The translations under genes and the position numbers were made by a program. Shown piece after piece: positions 10,941 to 21,244 of a stretch of 64,000 nt of DNA. Numbering within the stretch: the stretch's first letter is position 1; each line of letters opens with the position of its first letter. The notes beneath the pieces are model-generated. The model was not told the origin of the DNA. It saw nothing but the letters and a program-made list of their open reading frames with translations, and ran no database searches. Source of the stretch: Gracilaria vermiculophylla. Taxonomy: Eukaryota > Rhodophyta > Florideophyceae > Gracilariales > Gracilariaceae. The stretch spans positions 1,019,037 to 1,083,036 of the forward strand of contig JAHNZQ020000308.1 in the NCBI GenBank assembly GCA_019155205.2. The letters run 5' to 3'.

Positions 10941-12083
10941 TCAGTCAAACGAATGTCGCAAAGAGTGTATGACCCTCCCACACACATTGAAATGATCAAC
11001 GCCTCTAGCTGATGCCACAATTGCTTTTGAACCTTCCTCCAGCTGCAACAGGCGCGGATCTGCAACAGTACCCACCGCAAAATCGTTTCCATATTCGTCA
11101 GTTACAACCCCTCCAGAGGCTCTGACTGCAGCGATTCCCGCGGCGTGATCCCAGCTGTTTGCGAAGCTCATCGACAAAGTCTGGACAAATGCAAATGCCT
11201 TTCCTTGAGCTACTGCTGCATACTTAACAAGACTCCCACAGCATAGAGGTTTCCATGGAACCTCTCCCTCGAGAGAAAAGTCCTTTCCCCCGGAGAAGTG
11301 CCAATCCTTTGCCCATGGTTTGATAACATTGGCTGTCTTACATTCCTCATATCTGGCAAACTTCGCATGCCAGGTAACTTCTTCGGAGTCGGAGAATCTT
11401 TCCAGACTGTCCAGTGGAATGATTTCAAGTCTCGAGGCTGGTACGTTTGCAAGCAAAAGCACTCCCTGCCTTGGCAACATCAGGCTTCCGAGAACTGGAT
11501 ACGCAGCACGGTTGTTTGAGTGATGTAAGGCTAAACCCACTGCAAATTCGCCTCCCGATATAAGCCCCTTTGTGCCATCGATGGGGTCCAGCGTCCACCA
11601 TCTAGTGTGTCGTTTTTGAAAGCTATCTGGACAAAGATTTTTGAATTCGAAGTCAACCAACAGTTGTACGGCATCGAGAAACGTTGCATTACTGATTAAC
11701 TCAGCGATATCTTCCTCGGCGACAAGAACGTCATTCGAAAAGGATTTTGATAACTCCCTGAGCATTGTGCCTTGAATGGCAACATCCACCGCTGTTACAG
11801 GAGACTGATCCGGTTTCATAAAAGTTTGAAGCTGTGGAACCATACTGTAAACGTCTCTGACGCGCTTTGCAGCCTTCAGACAAAACGACCACTCTTTGGT
11901 CAAATGAGGTAAACAGCATGTTGTGCTCTCTCTGTTCGCAATTCCACATTTATTCTTTGTAGGATGTAGGAGAAAGTGCGGAAGCTTTAGCCCTGGATCG
12001 TCGGTGTAAGTTTTCAATGGGAATCCCGATATCCATGCCGGTGGTCGGTCATCCCAAACAAACTCGTGTGAGTCGGTTGCCAT
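10941..12083 (-). CDS. SAL1: 3'(2'),5'-bisphosphate nucleotidase (HAL2/SAL1 type)
   Basis: A complete 380-residue protein of the Li-sensitive inositol monophosphatase fold. Metal-binding motifs are EED at 123-125, DPIDGTKG from Asp166 through Asp169 and Thr171, and WDHAAG with Asp312. The combination of VTAVDVAIQ, VAEEDIAEL and DPIDGTKGLISGGEFAVGLAL fits HAL2/SAL1 nucleotidases better than inositol monophosphatase. The enzyme removes 3'-phosphate from PAP (and PAPS), which keeps sulfotransfer and RNA decay running under salt stress. Residues 1-60 form an N-terminal extension not typical of yeast HAL2; it could be a targeting region, but no clear signal is visible. Confidence 0.87.
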   Translation of the reverse strand: MATDSHEFVWDDRPPAWISGFPLKTYTDDPGLKLPHFLLHPTKNKCGIANRESTTCCLPHLTKEWSFCLKAAKRVRDVYSMVPQLQTFMKPDQSPVTAVDVAIQGTMLRELSKSFSNDVLVAEEDIAELISNATFLDAVQLLVDFEFKNLCPDSFQKRHTRWWTLDPIDGTKGLISGGEFAVGLALHHSNNRAAYPVLGSLMLPRQGVLLLANVPASRLEIIPLDSLERFSDSEEVTWHAKFARYEECKTANVIKPWAKDWHFSGGKDFSLEGEVPWKPLCCGSLVKYAAVAQGKAFAFVQTLSMSFANSWDHAAGIAAVRASGGVVTDEYGNDFAVGTVADPRLLQLEEGSKAIVASARGVDHFNVCGRVIHSLRHSFD

Positions 12084-12459
12084 TTAATGTGTGTTTTAAA
12101 CTGCTAAGCTTTCAATATCTACATATTCACCACTGTTGAGGCGAATCTATGGCGCGAGCGTTAATGTTCCACCCCTCCTGTTTTTCGACGACGAAACAGA
12201 AGAGCGTCAACTCGGGGTGAAGTAAAGATTCCGCGGGCAAGAGAAACGATGAATGAGAACGAATCCATCTGTGGTTACGAATTCCCCTGGCTAACAATTT
12301 TTTTTTTGATGCTACTACTGTAGCTTTGGATTCTGTCGTGCATTGGGTCACGTGGCCTTAGCTCTAGAGGGTAGGATTTCGAAATCCAGTTTCTGTGATT
12401 GTTTCCGATACATAAGAATAGTATGACCTTCTCGAGGGCAGCAGCCTATCAAGAGCCCA
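12084..12459. other. Intergenic region
   Basis: This separates the SAL1-type and trypsin-Hint genes, both on the minus strand. It should hold the 3' end of the protease transcript and the promoter of the SAL1-type gene. No coding frame of note is seen. Confidence 0.5.
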
Positions 12460-14079
12460 TTAGCTCATGATCCAATTAAAGCTTCTAAAATAGAACCTTA
12501 ACGGAGCTAGGAGAGCGTGAGCTATTTGTTTGTCTATCGCTGTCGTGTAGGTGGTCACCAAAACATCATTCACAATGATTCTTCCATCCAAGGTCTGTGG
12601 GTTGAAGAGTCCTCTTTCGTACACATGTGAAATGTGAGTAACTTCTGAATGCTGACCTGAAGCCTTTATGATCAGGTCCCCAACTTGAACTTCACAGGCA
12701 GGTTTCAGCAATCCATTGCTTGAAATCACATGATCCAAGGACAACAGTAGTGGCGTCTCACAGGTTTGACATTCAATTCGGACAAACTTGAAACTTCCAG
12801 TACGGCGTCTGTGCGTGAACATAAACACTTCCGAGTAATCATCTGCGCCTACTCTTACTCGATCCCCAACTATCAAGTCCATCATTTTCTTTTCCATGCC
12901 ATTTTCAAGAGTAACAAGGGCGTTTGATGGGAAACAGGCGGACTTTGGTTCTTGTGTTAGACTTATTTCAGATGACCCAGCCTCTAAATCTGACTCAGAA
13001 TGCGTTTCTAAGTATGATGAGCTCTGACTCGACCCAGCATTATCTTCTGCTTGCCCATCATTTGGCTCAGCACCCGTTGAATCTTTATCTTCATCAAACT
13101 TTTCAACGGGTCGCTTGGTCGGTTGAGCATTATGTCCATATATGTTCACACCATCGGTTGTTGTACTAAACACAGCTCCACTTTCAGACATCCATGGAAT
13201 ATAGGTAGACAACCTTGTATATACGCCTGGCCTGAGAGGAACGGCGCATTCAAACCCAAACGATACAATACCTATCTGAACCAGTATCAATTCTTTTCCA
13301 ACCGTAAACAAAGGTCCCCCGCTGTCACCGTAACATGAATCACACCCACCTTTTTCGTATCCAGCGCATATGTGTGATGTTTCTTTGATAAGAACGTTAA
13401 TGTCTTCATAACGATTCTGACATACTAAAGAATCTTGAATTGGTACATCCACCTCACGAAGCAGCCCAGTGCTTGGTAAAGCTGTTCCGTATGTGTCTCC
13501 ATAGCCGCACGTTCGAGCAAAGGAAGTGGTTGCGGGATAAGTTGCGTCGTTATTGATGTAAAAGAATTTCGATCCGCTGGGGACTGGATTTTTCAACTTG
13601 ATCAGCTGCACATCGTTTTCTTCGGTGCCTTGACCGCTGCGAAAGTATCTCGGATGTGATATTGTCCTTTCAATTTCGTAATCAGTTCCATCCAGAATAG
13701 AAGTCCCCCCCACTCTCAGCACGTCCCAACGTCTGTCGATAACACAATGCGCAGCTGTTATTGCCCAATATTTCGAAAGCAAAGAAGCTGAGCAGAAAAA
13801 TCCGCGACCCTGTGATACCAATGCTGCCATATAGAACCTCATATGCGGAGCACGATCACCGTTAACGATTCTATCCGGACTTCTTCTTGATTTAGGACGC
13901 AGTTCTTCGGAGAAAATAGGGAGCACCTTTGGGCAAACTTGAGAACGATTTTTCGGGGTTTCAATGGGCACTTTGGACCCGTCTATCTCAGAAGCATGAG
14001 CACCCAAGACTAGAACAAGAATCAAAACATAAAGTCCGCATATTCTAGTAAACAGCGGTTGTCTTTCCAAAGAGTACAT
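12460..14079 (-). CDS. Secreted trypsin-like protease fused to a Hedgehog-type Hint (Hog) domain
   Basis: A 539-residue protein with two recognisable modules. After a hydrophobic signal-like segment (about 12-30) comes a propeptide with a tryptic activation site, Arg70 before IVNG. The S1 protease domain has His111 (TAAHC), Asp156 (ENDVQLIKL) and Ser253 (GDSGGP). Asp247 lies six residues before the Ser, which predicts Arg/Lys specificity. An acidic, Ser-rich linker (about 328-378) leads to ACFPSNALVTLENG (Cys382), a close match to the GCFPG..V.LE.G start of the Hedgehog Hint module. VGDRVRVGADD, SLDHVIS (His450) and GRIIVNDVLVTTYT follow. The tail IAHALLAPLRFYF recalls the region after Hint in animal Hedgehogs. 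Hint domains cut themselves at the Cys and can pass the upstream part to a nucleophile; whether this one does so is inference. Confidence 0.87.
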   Translation of the reverse strand: MYSLERQPLFTRICGLYVLILVLVLGAHASEIDGSKVPIETPKNRSQVCPKVLPIFSEELRPKSRRSPDRIVNGDRAPHMRFYMAALVSQGRGFFCSASLLSKYWAITAAHCVIDRRWDVLRVGGTSILDGTDYEIERTISHPRYFRSGQGTEENDVQLIKLKNPVPSGSKFFYINNDATYPATTSFARTCGYGDTYGTALPSTGLLREVDVPIQDSLVCQNRYEDINVLIKETSHICAGYEKGGCDSCYGDSGGPLFTVGKELILVQIGIVSFGFECAVPLRPGVYTRLSTYIPWMSESGAVFSTTTDGVNIYGHNAQPTKRPVEKFDEDKDSTGAEPNDGQAEDNAGSSQSSSYLETHSESDLEAGSSEISLTQEPKSACFPSNALVTLENGMEKKMMDLIVGDRVRVGADDYSEVFMFTHRRRTGSFKFVRIECQTCETPLLLSLDHVISSNGLLKPACEVQVGDLIIKASGQHSEVTHISHVYERGLFNPQTLDGRIIVNDVLVTTYTTAIDKQIAHALLAPLRFYFRSFNWIMS

Positions 14080-17000
14080 GGTCCAGAAGAATGTCGATAA
14101 ATGGGATTGGTGAATGCGCTTATCGTTAATGTGTGCGACCGTAAGATTGCCAGAACAAAAATTCTGGATTGGCGCAAAACTTATTGAGTTCGAGATGGCA
14201 TGGACATCGGAAAGGTTATCTCAACAAATGTCAAAAATGCGCTCTGACAATTAGTTCATCCCACATCCTGAAATGGCTGCTCTTCCTGACAACTCTGTTG
14301 GCTCTGTTAATGGCGTATACAAAAAAAGGCGTTAAGGAGATGTGATACAATCCTATGTGGTTGTGGGCCAGCTTGCGAGTTGTAACGACCCGGCACAAAG
14401 ACTGTTGAGATGTAGTGCATCCGAAGTCTATATGCCAGGAGACCACTTTGTCCCGTGGATTTGTGTTCTAAGTGTAATGCTCTTGCCGGTAAAGCAAGAG
14501 TGTGGTGTCGGAAAGATGTGGCGCCAAACTTCGAGCCATGAATAGTTTGAAGGCCCGATAAAACTTCAGCGGTGGCCTGTGTTCGGAAGTCGTGGCGTAG
14601 GATGACAGAAGGTAATAAAATTTCCTCTGAGCCTTCAACACTCTTTCTGTGCCAGGTAAGGGTTTTTACGGTTTGTTAAGGAGCTGACGCGAGCGGGGGT
14701 GGTTCCAAAACGGAGGTCAACTCCGTAGATGTAGCCCAACTGGGAACTGTCATAACTGCAATATTCTCGTAAAGCCCGGTTAGGGATGTTGCCGGGCGTG
14801 GATGAAATGCCATTGATCTCTGATTCTTACGAAAGGAAAAGACTGGAACCGACGAGACACATTGCTCTGGGGATAGCGGAGACGGGAAAATCTCTTCGCA
14901 AATTGAAGTGCATGTGAATCGTCGGTATTACACAGCAATGCACCGAAAGCACTATCGTCTTGAACGTCTTTGCTGTGTTTCCGGAGGCTTAGGTCTGGCT
15001 CTGCACACGTGTCAACTTTTTCGGTCATGTCACTCGCAACCCAATCTCTGCGGGAAGGATTGCAAGAATTGTATTGTCGGCGCAAACATCGGGGTGGCCC
15101 AAACTCACGAACCGAGGAATGAACGTGTCCGTTTGTGAAGTGCACTTTTATTAGTTGACTGAGAATTTTGGACTTGAGTGTGAAGAGAATTCTCGACTTC
15201 AGTGTCCAATACAAATGCGGTAGTGCCCAAGAGGGATTGTGTGGAAAAAATTAAGCAGGGGACGACAACAAGCGAGAGCCATGTGATGGCGTATAGATTG
15301 TTGAGGAGTCAGAAGCTCATATGACCGTCGTCGTCGTCCATATGTTGCAATTTGCCTTGAAGAAAAACAGATATTTGTGAGCTCGATTGCGATGATTGGT
15401 GTTTCCGACATGCTCCCGCAAGTATAGCCAATGGCAACAGCGTCTTTTTCGAGCGAGGTGCGCGGGATTCACCTGAAGATGTCTTAGCTTCAGAGCTAAT
15501 CACGCTCCCTGCTCAGGGAATCGGTTGCTCGCCGTCATAGCCGTCGGAAGCCCGTTGGGAGAAGAACCGTCTTCCCACAGTCCAAAGAGGTTCTAAGGGT
15601 AGTGTGTTTCGTTTACAGTTTTTCGATGAAACGGTTTTCCAGGGCAAGCGATTCTGCACGTTTGCCGAAAAGTAGAAAGTGATATGTAGGGCATCTTTTC
15701 GCGAAGTACAATACGAAGTGCCATGTCTTGCCTCAGCGTTCAATACTTTGAAGAGTCGTGTACACGTGCAGTGTTCAACACTCAAAAACATTTTACGTCA
15801 TGGAGGTTTTGCAAGAAATTTTCCTCTCAACAACTGTCATAACCGGCTCGCAAGGCCCTCACAAGCGCTCAGTTTGGCAGAGGGCTTAATTTGGCGCAAA
15901 CTGTGCTCCGAAAACACAGTTTGGGTGGAAACCTGAAAACAATCGTTTTTGGTTCAAGGTACATTACCAGCAGTGTTGGTAGTCCGAAAATTGCGACTTC
16001 TGTAAACACTCTCTCGAGGCAAAGAATCATGTTTGTCGAGGGTTTGGAATCGTGCGTTGCACCGTTTATTAAAAGATTCCATCAATATGAGCGCCGAAAA
16101 CCTGCCTTCTTCCGTGCTTAAGCAGCCTGCCCAACTGAACCCCTGTCATTTTTGGAGATGTTCACAAACGTACCATTTACATCAAACACTTTTAAACCAC
16201 TTATGGTTTCTGAACTCTGCCAAATTGCGCCTGTACCTTATGAGGAGTATGTTAGGTAATTGGTGGACCATCAGAAAGAATTGGATTTGGAATTTAAAAC
16301 ACGAAGAATATCACAACCTTCTATGGTGTTTATCACTGGGATTGAATTGAATTGAATTGCCATTCAACAAAGCTGCGACACTGGATCTGCAGTGGGCACA
16401 CAAGTTATTTTGACCTTCAGGGGTTGCTTTTAATAGAGAAGAAGGCTGATTTCCTGTAATTAAGAGAAATAATTTCTTTCGCCATCTGTTTTCTCGTGCA
16501 GTCTCTCTGTTGCAAAATGTTGCTGAAGAAACCATTAATCCGCATAAACGCAGAAATTTTTGAACCTGTTTGCATCCAACAACCGCTCATTGATGTACCT
16601 TTTACAGCAAAATCGTTCCAGACAACTTGATCAACTTTTAGGATTGCTGTGTAAACATGGTTTCTCGACACGTTTAGTCACATCTTTCCTTGCAAAAATG
16701 TTGAAAATATTGCATGTAAGTTTCGCCCCACACAATCAGCGAAAAGACATTCTAGCTAGCTAGCTAGCTAGAGGTCTCAAGTATTTGCCAACTGAAAAAG
16801 AAATCCTCAGGGCATGTGCGATGGCCGTAATCAGGGGCAATTGTGGTACTTGAGTCTTCACTTCAACTTGTTTTTACAGTCATTCGATGCTGTAGAAACT
16901 TGTTGCTGCTCTCCAATGGAAAACTAACCTACTGCCGAAGACTGGGATGACAGACCCAGAATGATGAGCGAATTCTGATCTAGGGAGAGGCGCTTAGCAT

Positions 17001-17929
17001 TGCAGAGAGAGAAGTGCTCTCAATCGGGCTTTAAACAGGAGAAACGTTTCAGTAAGCGAACCTTTGCTTGTGCTTTTTAAGTATCACAAGCCGAAGAAGG
17101 AAACCATCGATTTTGCGGTTGGCGCTAATCTACGGAGCCAAAATTCTCGCTAGGAAAATACTTATTTAGCACCCATTCCTTTCCTTCTGCGTCAAAGGAG
17201 AGCTTTGCTGGGGCAATTTGGTGTTTTTGCTGCAATTACGATTACTCTGAGGCACTCTGTCAACCTGTAATGTGTGGTACGACTATTGCTTTCTTTTTCT
17301 TCTTTGTCATGCTGAACCGGTGTTGTCTCTAAATTGCAGGAAGGCTTTTAGTAAAAGCTTGCTCGTCGCTGGCATTTGATTTGTGAAACACGGCCACAAA
17401 CACGAATGAGGTGATGCAAGACGGCCATAGTGAGTTAGTACACTGAAGCCAGATTATCATTCAAACGCTTTAAGGAGACGATTACAAGTGACAGGGGGGA
17501 TCTGGTGGTCGATAACTTTGAGACGATTCAAAACTGCGTAGCGCGGTGAAACTCGATGTGTGCGGGTTTCTCAACGTTCGGCGATTCCGGCCCTGGCTTA
17601 GAAATGAGTCAATTTCAACGCCGATTTTAGCATGTATGCTGCTCTACCGGGATCGTATCAAAAACGACTGCCTCTTGTGCCACGTCACCCGCAAATCGTT
17701 GCCCGAATAGGCCGCAGGTGAGCGAATCACACTCGAAGTGCGGCACAGTCCATCCAGGGAATGCGGCAACTCAATCTGCAAGTAAATCGTTTATGAGCAC
17801 GCTGCTTACCATCGTCGCTCCTGGGCCGGCTGCATTTGGACCATGTGCGTCATGGCGATGCTTTTGTTTGCCTTTGTGCATGACCCTGGGCGTCTCATTG
17901 GCACATTCCCACCCTGAAACTCCGTCGCA
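14080..17929. other. Gene-poor region of 3.85 kb
   Basis: Only short, unrecognised reading frames are present on both strands, the longest about 144 residues (14780-15214, minus), with no family motif. The DNA is of middle GC content, unlike the GC-rich region that follows. It includes a degenerate duplication at about 15161-15209 and a (CTAG)5 run at 16752-16771. It could hold decayed mobile elements or long untranslated RNA, but I cannot support either. Confidence 0.4.
16752..16771. repeat. (CTAG)5 microsatellite
   Basis: Five uninterrupted CTAG units in the gene-poor region. The sequence is self-complementary, so it could form a hairpin. No linked feature is evident. Confidence 0.85.
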
Positions 17930-19561
17930 ATGGCGCCGGTTTTCTCCAGCCTCTGCGTTTTAAGTCTGCTGCTTATTGCTAGACGGGCGTCCTCGACCGA
18001 TATCCCACCGCCCGAACCTATCGACCAGCCTGATCGCAACGCATTCGCAACCTTGCTCTGCGACCCTGAGACGCTTCCAGCAGTTGAAGCTCTCGCACAT
18101 TCCATTCGACTCGCCGACCATGAAGAGCCTTTTCTTACCATAGTACCTTCCTCAGTTCCGGACTTTGTCATCGGTCGCATCAATGATTTGCCAAACACGC
18201 ACGCGTTTGAAGCAGACTCGTTGCCATACCCCTTCAATTCAACCGCCGATCGGATGAACATACACAAACCATGCCGCTTTCTGAAGCTGCAACTGTGGGG
18301 GCTCACCAAGTGGAGAAAGATCGTGTTCTTGGACGCCGACACAATCGTGCGCAACAACGTTGCGGAACTGTTTGACGCGCCAGGTTTCAGTGCCGTCAAG
18401 GACCCGGTCGGCATGAACTACAACACGGGCGTGATGGTCATAGAGCCGTCGCGCTACGTGTACTCGCTGATCATCAACAACTACGTGCACGCGGGCAGCT
18501 ACAACGTTGGCGACCAAGGGGCGCTCAACGCCCTCATCGACTTTGACGCTTGGAATGCGCTGCCCATGCGGTACAACACGTTCCACACGGCGCCGAAGGA
18601 GTCGTTTGAAGACGCAAAGATTGTGCACTACTCGGGCGACGCCAAGCCGTGGAATTTCTGGAAGGCGAGGGGCCACGGCAGGATTCCGACGCGGGCGTTC
18701 GTGGAGTGGTGCAACATGGCGGAAAAAACGCCCACGGCGGCGTGCCACATGCGCGGGAAGATCGACTACCGAGAAGAAGACTCTGCGACGAAGAAGCGCT
18801 ACAAGGACTGTGCTGAGGACAAGTACATGAGCGTGCTTCTGTCCACGTTCAACCGCGAGTCGTGGAAAGAGCTGGCCGTGTCGTACGCCGCGCTGGACTT
18901 TGTGAAAGAAGTGCTGGTGGTTTGGCAGAACATGAACAAAACGCGGGAGAGTGCGCCGCACGAAAAAGTGAGGTTTGTGTTCCCGGACTCTGACTCTCTC
19001 AACAATCGGTACCTGGCGGCGGACGTGTCGCAGGACTGCGTGTACATCTGCGACGACGACATCTTCGTGCCGGCGCACAGCCTGCGGTCCGGGTTCGAGG
19101 TGTGGCGACAGAACGCGGCGCGACTGGTCGGGTTCTACCCGCGCATGTGGTACGCAGTGCCCGGGTCGTACACAGTGAACATCGGGTCGGGGTACAACAT
19201 CGTGCTGACGAAGGGGATGTTTGCGCATCGGTCGTTCCTGACGGCGTACTCGCTGTTCTTGCCGAAGCGGCTGGCGCGCGTGGTGGACGAGGTGATGAAC
19301 TGCGAGGACATTCTGCTGAACATGCTGGCGGTGGGCATGACCGGGCTGCCGCCATTGGCTGTGATGTCGAACGAGACGATTCGGGACATAGGCAAGGACG
19401 GGGGCATTTCGGGGCGCAGGGGGTCGGGTCACCTGCACACGCGAGACTTGTGCGTGCAGCGGTTTATGGGGCTCGGGATGGACCAGGCGACACTGGCGAG
19501 CCGCGGGAGCATGCTGCCATTGGCGAGAAAGAATCACGTCGTTGGGGCCGGCGATGAGTAG
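17930..19561 (+). CDS. Two-domain glycosyltransferase: GT8 fused to GT64 (exostosin type)
   Basis: A complete 543-residue protein. A short signal or anchor helix (about 4-20) suggests the secretory pathway. Residues about 32-260 are GT8 (glycogenin/galactinol-synthase-like): the metal-binding FLDADTIV (Asp135, Asp137), then NTGVMVIEPS, VGDQGALN and a VHYSGDAKPW motif typical of the family. After a linker, residues about 298-530 are GT64, the second half of EXT/EXTL proteins: LLSTFNRE, CDDDIFVP (Asp375-377), GYNIVLTKGMF, then MNCEDILLN (Cys458, Glu459, Asp460) and a C-terminal Cys-containing end. Both halves keep their nucleotide-sugar and metal motifs, so both could be active. A role in making a matrix polysaccharide or a glycoprotein linker is inference. 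Confidence 0.88.
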   Translation: MAPVFSSLCVLSLLLIARRASSTDIPPPEPIDQPDRNAFATLLCDPETLPAVEALAHSIRLADHEEPFLTIVPSSVPDFVIGRINDLPNTHAFEADSLPYPFNSTADRMNIHKPCRFLKLQLWGLTKWRKIVFLDADTIVRNNVAELFDAPGFSAVKDPVGMNYNTGVMVIEPSRYVYSLIINNYVHAGSYNVGDQGALNALIDFDAWNALPMRYNTFHTAPKESFEDAKIVHYSGDAKPWNFWKARGHGRIPTRAFVEWCNMAEKTPTAACHMRGKIDYREEDSATKKRYKDCAEDKYMSVLLSTFNRESWKELAVSYAALDFVKEVLVVWQNMNKTRESAPHEKVRFVFPDSDSLNNRYLAADVSQDCVYICDDDIFVPAHSLRSGFEVWRQNAARLVGFYPRMWYAVPGSYTVNIGSGYNIVLTKGMFAHRSFLTAYSLFLPKRLARVVDEVMNCEDILLNMLAVGMTGLPPLAVMSNETIRDIGKDGGISGRRGSGHLHTRDLCVQRFMGLGMDQATLASRGSMLPLARKNHVVGAGDE

Positions 19562-19815
19562 CGAGAGATGGGGGGAGATTTTTTTTTCATATATATATTT
19601 TTCATATGCATTTTAGGCGAAAGGCACGCGGGTTGAGTGGCCGCCGCAGCGAGCGGTAGCAAAGGGGTCAGCAGCTGCGTGGCGTTGGTTGGTGGTGGTG
19701 CGGGTAGCAGCGGTGACGGCGACGTGAGGCGCGGCGGCACGCAGGCGTGGGCGAGGCAGCGCGGTGGGCGCGTTTCGGAGGGCGCGACATCGGAAAAAAA
19801 GGGCCAACGCAGGGC

Positions 19816-20189
19816 TCAGCCGCCATGCAAGGTAGAAATAAAGGAGATGTGGTCGCCCTCCTTGAGGCGGTATCGATGCGAATCGAGCAGCTCCCAGTCC
19901 ACGTCGTTGATCAAGACGAGGATGCCCGGGCGCAGCGAACCGTGGCTGATGAACATGTCGTGGCGCTCACGAATGATGTTGGTGCGAATGTGCTCGATGA
20001 GGTGGCTGACGGTGGGGACGGTGGGCTGCGGGAGTCGCACAAGCAGCTGCTTGTTGTGCGAGAAAAGGGCCTCCAGGCCGCCGCTGCGGGGCAAGGTCAG
20101 CAACGCAAGCTTGGTGCACACGGCGTGCGAGGGAACGGGCGGCAGGCGGAGGGTGAAACGTACCCGAAGTGCAGGTGCAGCGTGGTCAT
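19816..20189 (-). CDS. URM1: Ubiquitin-related modifier URM1, two exons
   Basis: Exon 1 is 20189-20164, encoding MTTLHLHFG. Exon 2 is 20083-19816. Splicing gives 97 residues with LHLHFGGGLEALF at the start and ISFISTLHGG at the very C terminus, the two hallmarks of Urm1. Human URM1 has about 101 residues. Without splicing, the frame appears as a long Arg/Ala-rich N-terminal extension, which is an artefact. Urm1 is a beta-grasp protein. Its C-terminal Gly-Gly is thiocarboxylated by an E1-like enzyme and donates sulfur for 2-thiolation of tRNA wobble uridine; it also tags proteins under oxidative stress. It is tail to tail with the GT8-GT64 gene. Confidence 0.92.
20084..20163 (-). other. Spliceosomal intron of URM1
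   Basis: An 80-nt intron on the minus strand. The donor is GG|GTACGT, the acceptor CCCCGCAG|CGG, and a branch-like TGCTGAC lies shortly before the acceptor. It splits a Gly codon after its second base. Joining the exons restores the conserved GGG-LEALF start of Urm1, which is strong evidence for it. Confidence 0.88.
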
Positions 20190-20824
20190 GGTGGAAGGCG
20201 GGCGACGGGGGAGGCGGCCGTTGGTGGCGGGCGCGGCGTGCGGGCGGGCGGGCGGGCGGGCGCGGGTGCGGGGGGGGCGACGGGCGCACTACGCGGTGGA
20301 AGCGCGGCGCGCGGCGCGCGGGCGGTCGGCCGGCGCGCGGCGGCGGCGGCTGCGCGCGCGAGGCGGTGGAAGCACGCCACGCGCCGGGCGCGCGCGGCGC
20401 GCGCGGCGCGTGCGGCGCGCGCGGCGCCAAATGCGCGCGCCGCTCTCGCGACCAACCAGCGCGGCGCACGCGGCCGCGTGCCTTTTCTTGCGGCGCTGCA
20501 AATTGACGCGCTGGCGCGCGCGCGCCCAAACGGCGCGCGCTGTCGCGTGGCGACGCTTCGCGCCGCGCGCGCGTCATGCCTTAAAAGCGCAGCCCGCCGC
20601 CGCGCGCCCCCCGCCCGGCCCCCTACCGCGCCGCCCGCACTCTTGCGCTGCGCACCGTTGCTCCCACAGCCGCCGCCCTCCTTTTTTTTTAATAAGCTCT
20701 TTTGCTTGCACCTCGCCTGCTTCCGCTCCGCCGCTGCGCTTCCGAGCCAATCTCACCGTCACCTCCGCTCGCGCCTACCCCGCCCGCATCCTCCGCCCGT
20801 GTTCGTGGTCAATGTCAACCCAAG
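20190..20824. other. Very GC-rich divergent promoter region
   Basis: This lies between the starts of URM1 (minus) and a small hypothetical gene (plus). Much of it is CG-repeat sequence, including a GCGGGCGG run at about 20243-20270 and repeated GCGCGCGGC units at 20390-20430. An A/T-rich TTTTTTTTTAATAAG element at about 20682-20696 could serve as a promoter element for the plus-strand gene. Long frames here are composition artefacts. Confidence 0.5.
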
Positions 20825-21244
20825 ATGTGCGCTCAATGTTCCAACAAGCCCATGGCAGCCCGGAGCGCGCCTGTCTCCATCCCGCCGCCTCTGTCCGGAA
20901 ACGGCCCTCGCCGCCGTGTACGGCCGTCACATAGTGTCAAGGCGCCGCCGTCGTCGTCGTTGCCGTCGTCGTCGTCGCCCACGCTTTCTACACTCAGCAT
21001 CACGTCGTGCTCACGCTCTGTATCGAAGAAGAAGGGCCCGCCCAAAGGGGCGCACAAGCGCTCCGCGCCACCGCACGCGCGCTGCGCCGCGTTCTCGCCC
21101 GACATCTGGGAGGCCATGAGCGCCATCGACGACGAGTCGGACTGCGAGCCGCTGCTCGACGGCTCGCCGCGCGACGCCGGCCTGGTGGCGTGGCACGCCA
21201 TGGACAGTCTGATGACCAGCTTCGAGTACGGCGCGCGGCGCTGA
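20825..21244 (+). CDS. Small hypothetical protein
   Basis: A 139-residue frame from ATG 20825 (MCAQCSNKPM). The first 100 residues are Ser/Pro/Arg-rich. The last 50 are more protein-like: FSPDIWEAMSAIDDESDCEP, then VAWHAMDSLMTSFEYG. I do not recognise a family. The coding call rests on the composition of the C-terminal half, a T-rich element about 140 bp upstream and its position opposite URM1. In such GC-rich DNA chance frames are common, so it could be spurious. Confidence 0.42.
   Translation: MCAQCSNKPMAARSAPVSIPPPLSGNGPRRRVRPSHSVKAPPSSSLPSSSSPTLSTLSITSCSRSVSKKKGPPKGAHKRSAPPHARCAAFSPDIWEAMSAIDDESDCEPLLDGSPRDAGLVAWHAMDSLMTSFEYGARR

Noticed and set aside
14780..15214. 144-codon minus-strand frame
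   Set aside because: I considered a transposon fragment, but no reverse transcriptase, integrase or zinc-knuckle motif is visible.
20190..20577. Upstream part of the URM1-containing frame
   Set aside because: Its first residues are Arg/Ala-rich artefacts, and the true first exon (20189-20164) lies in a different frame.
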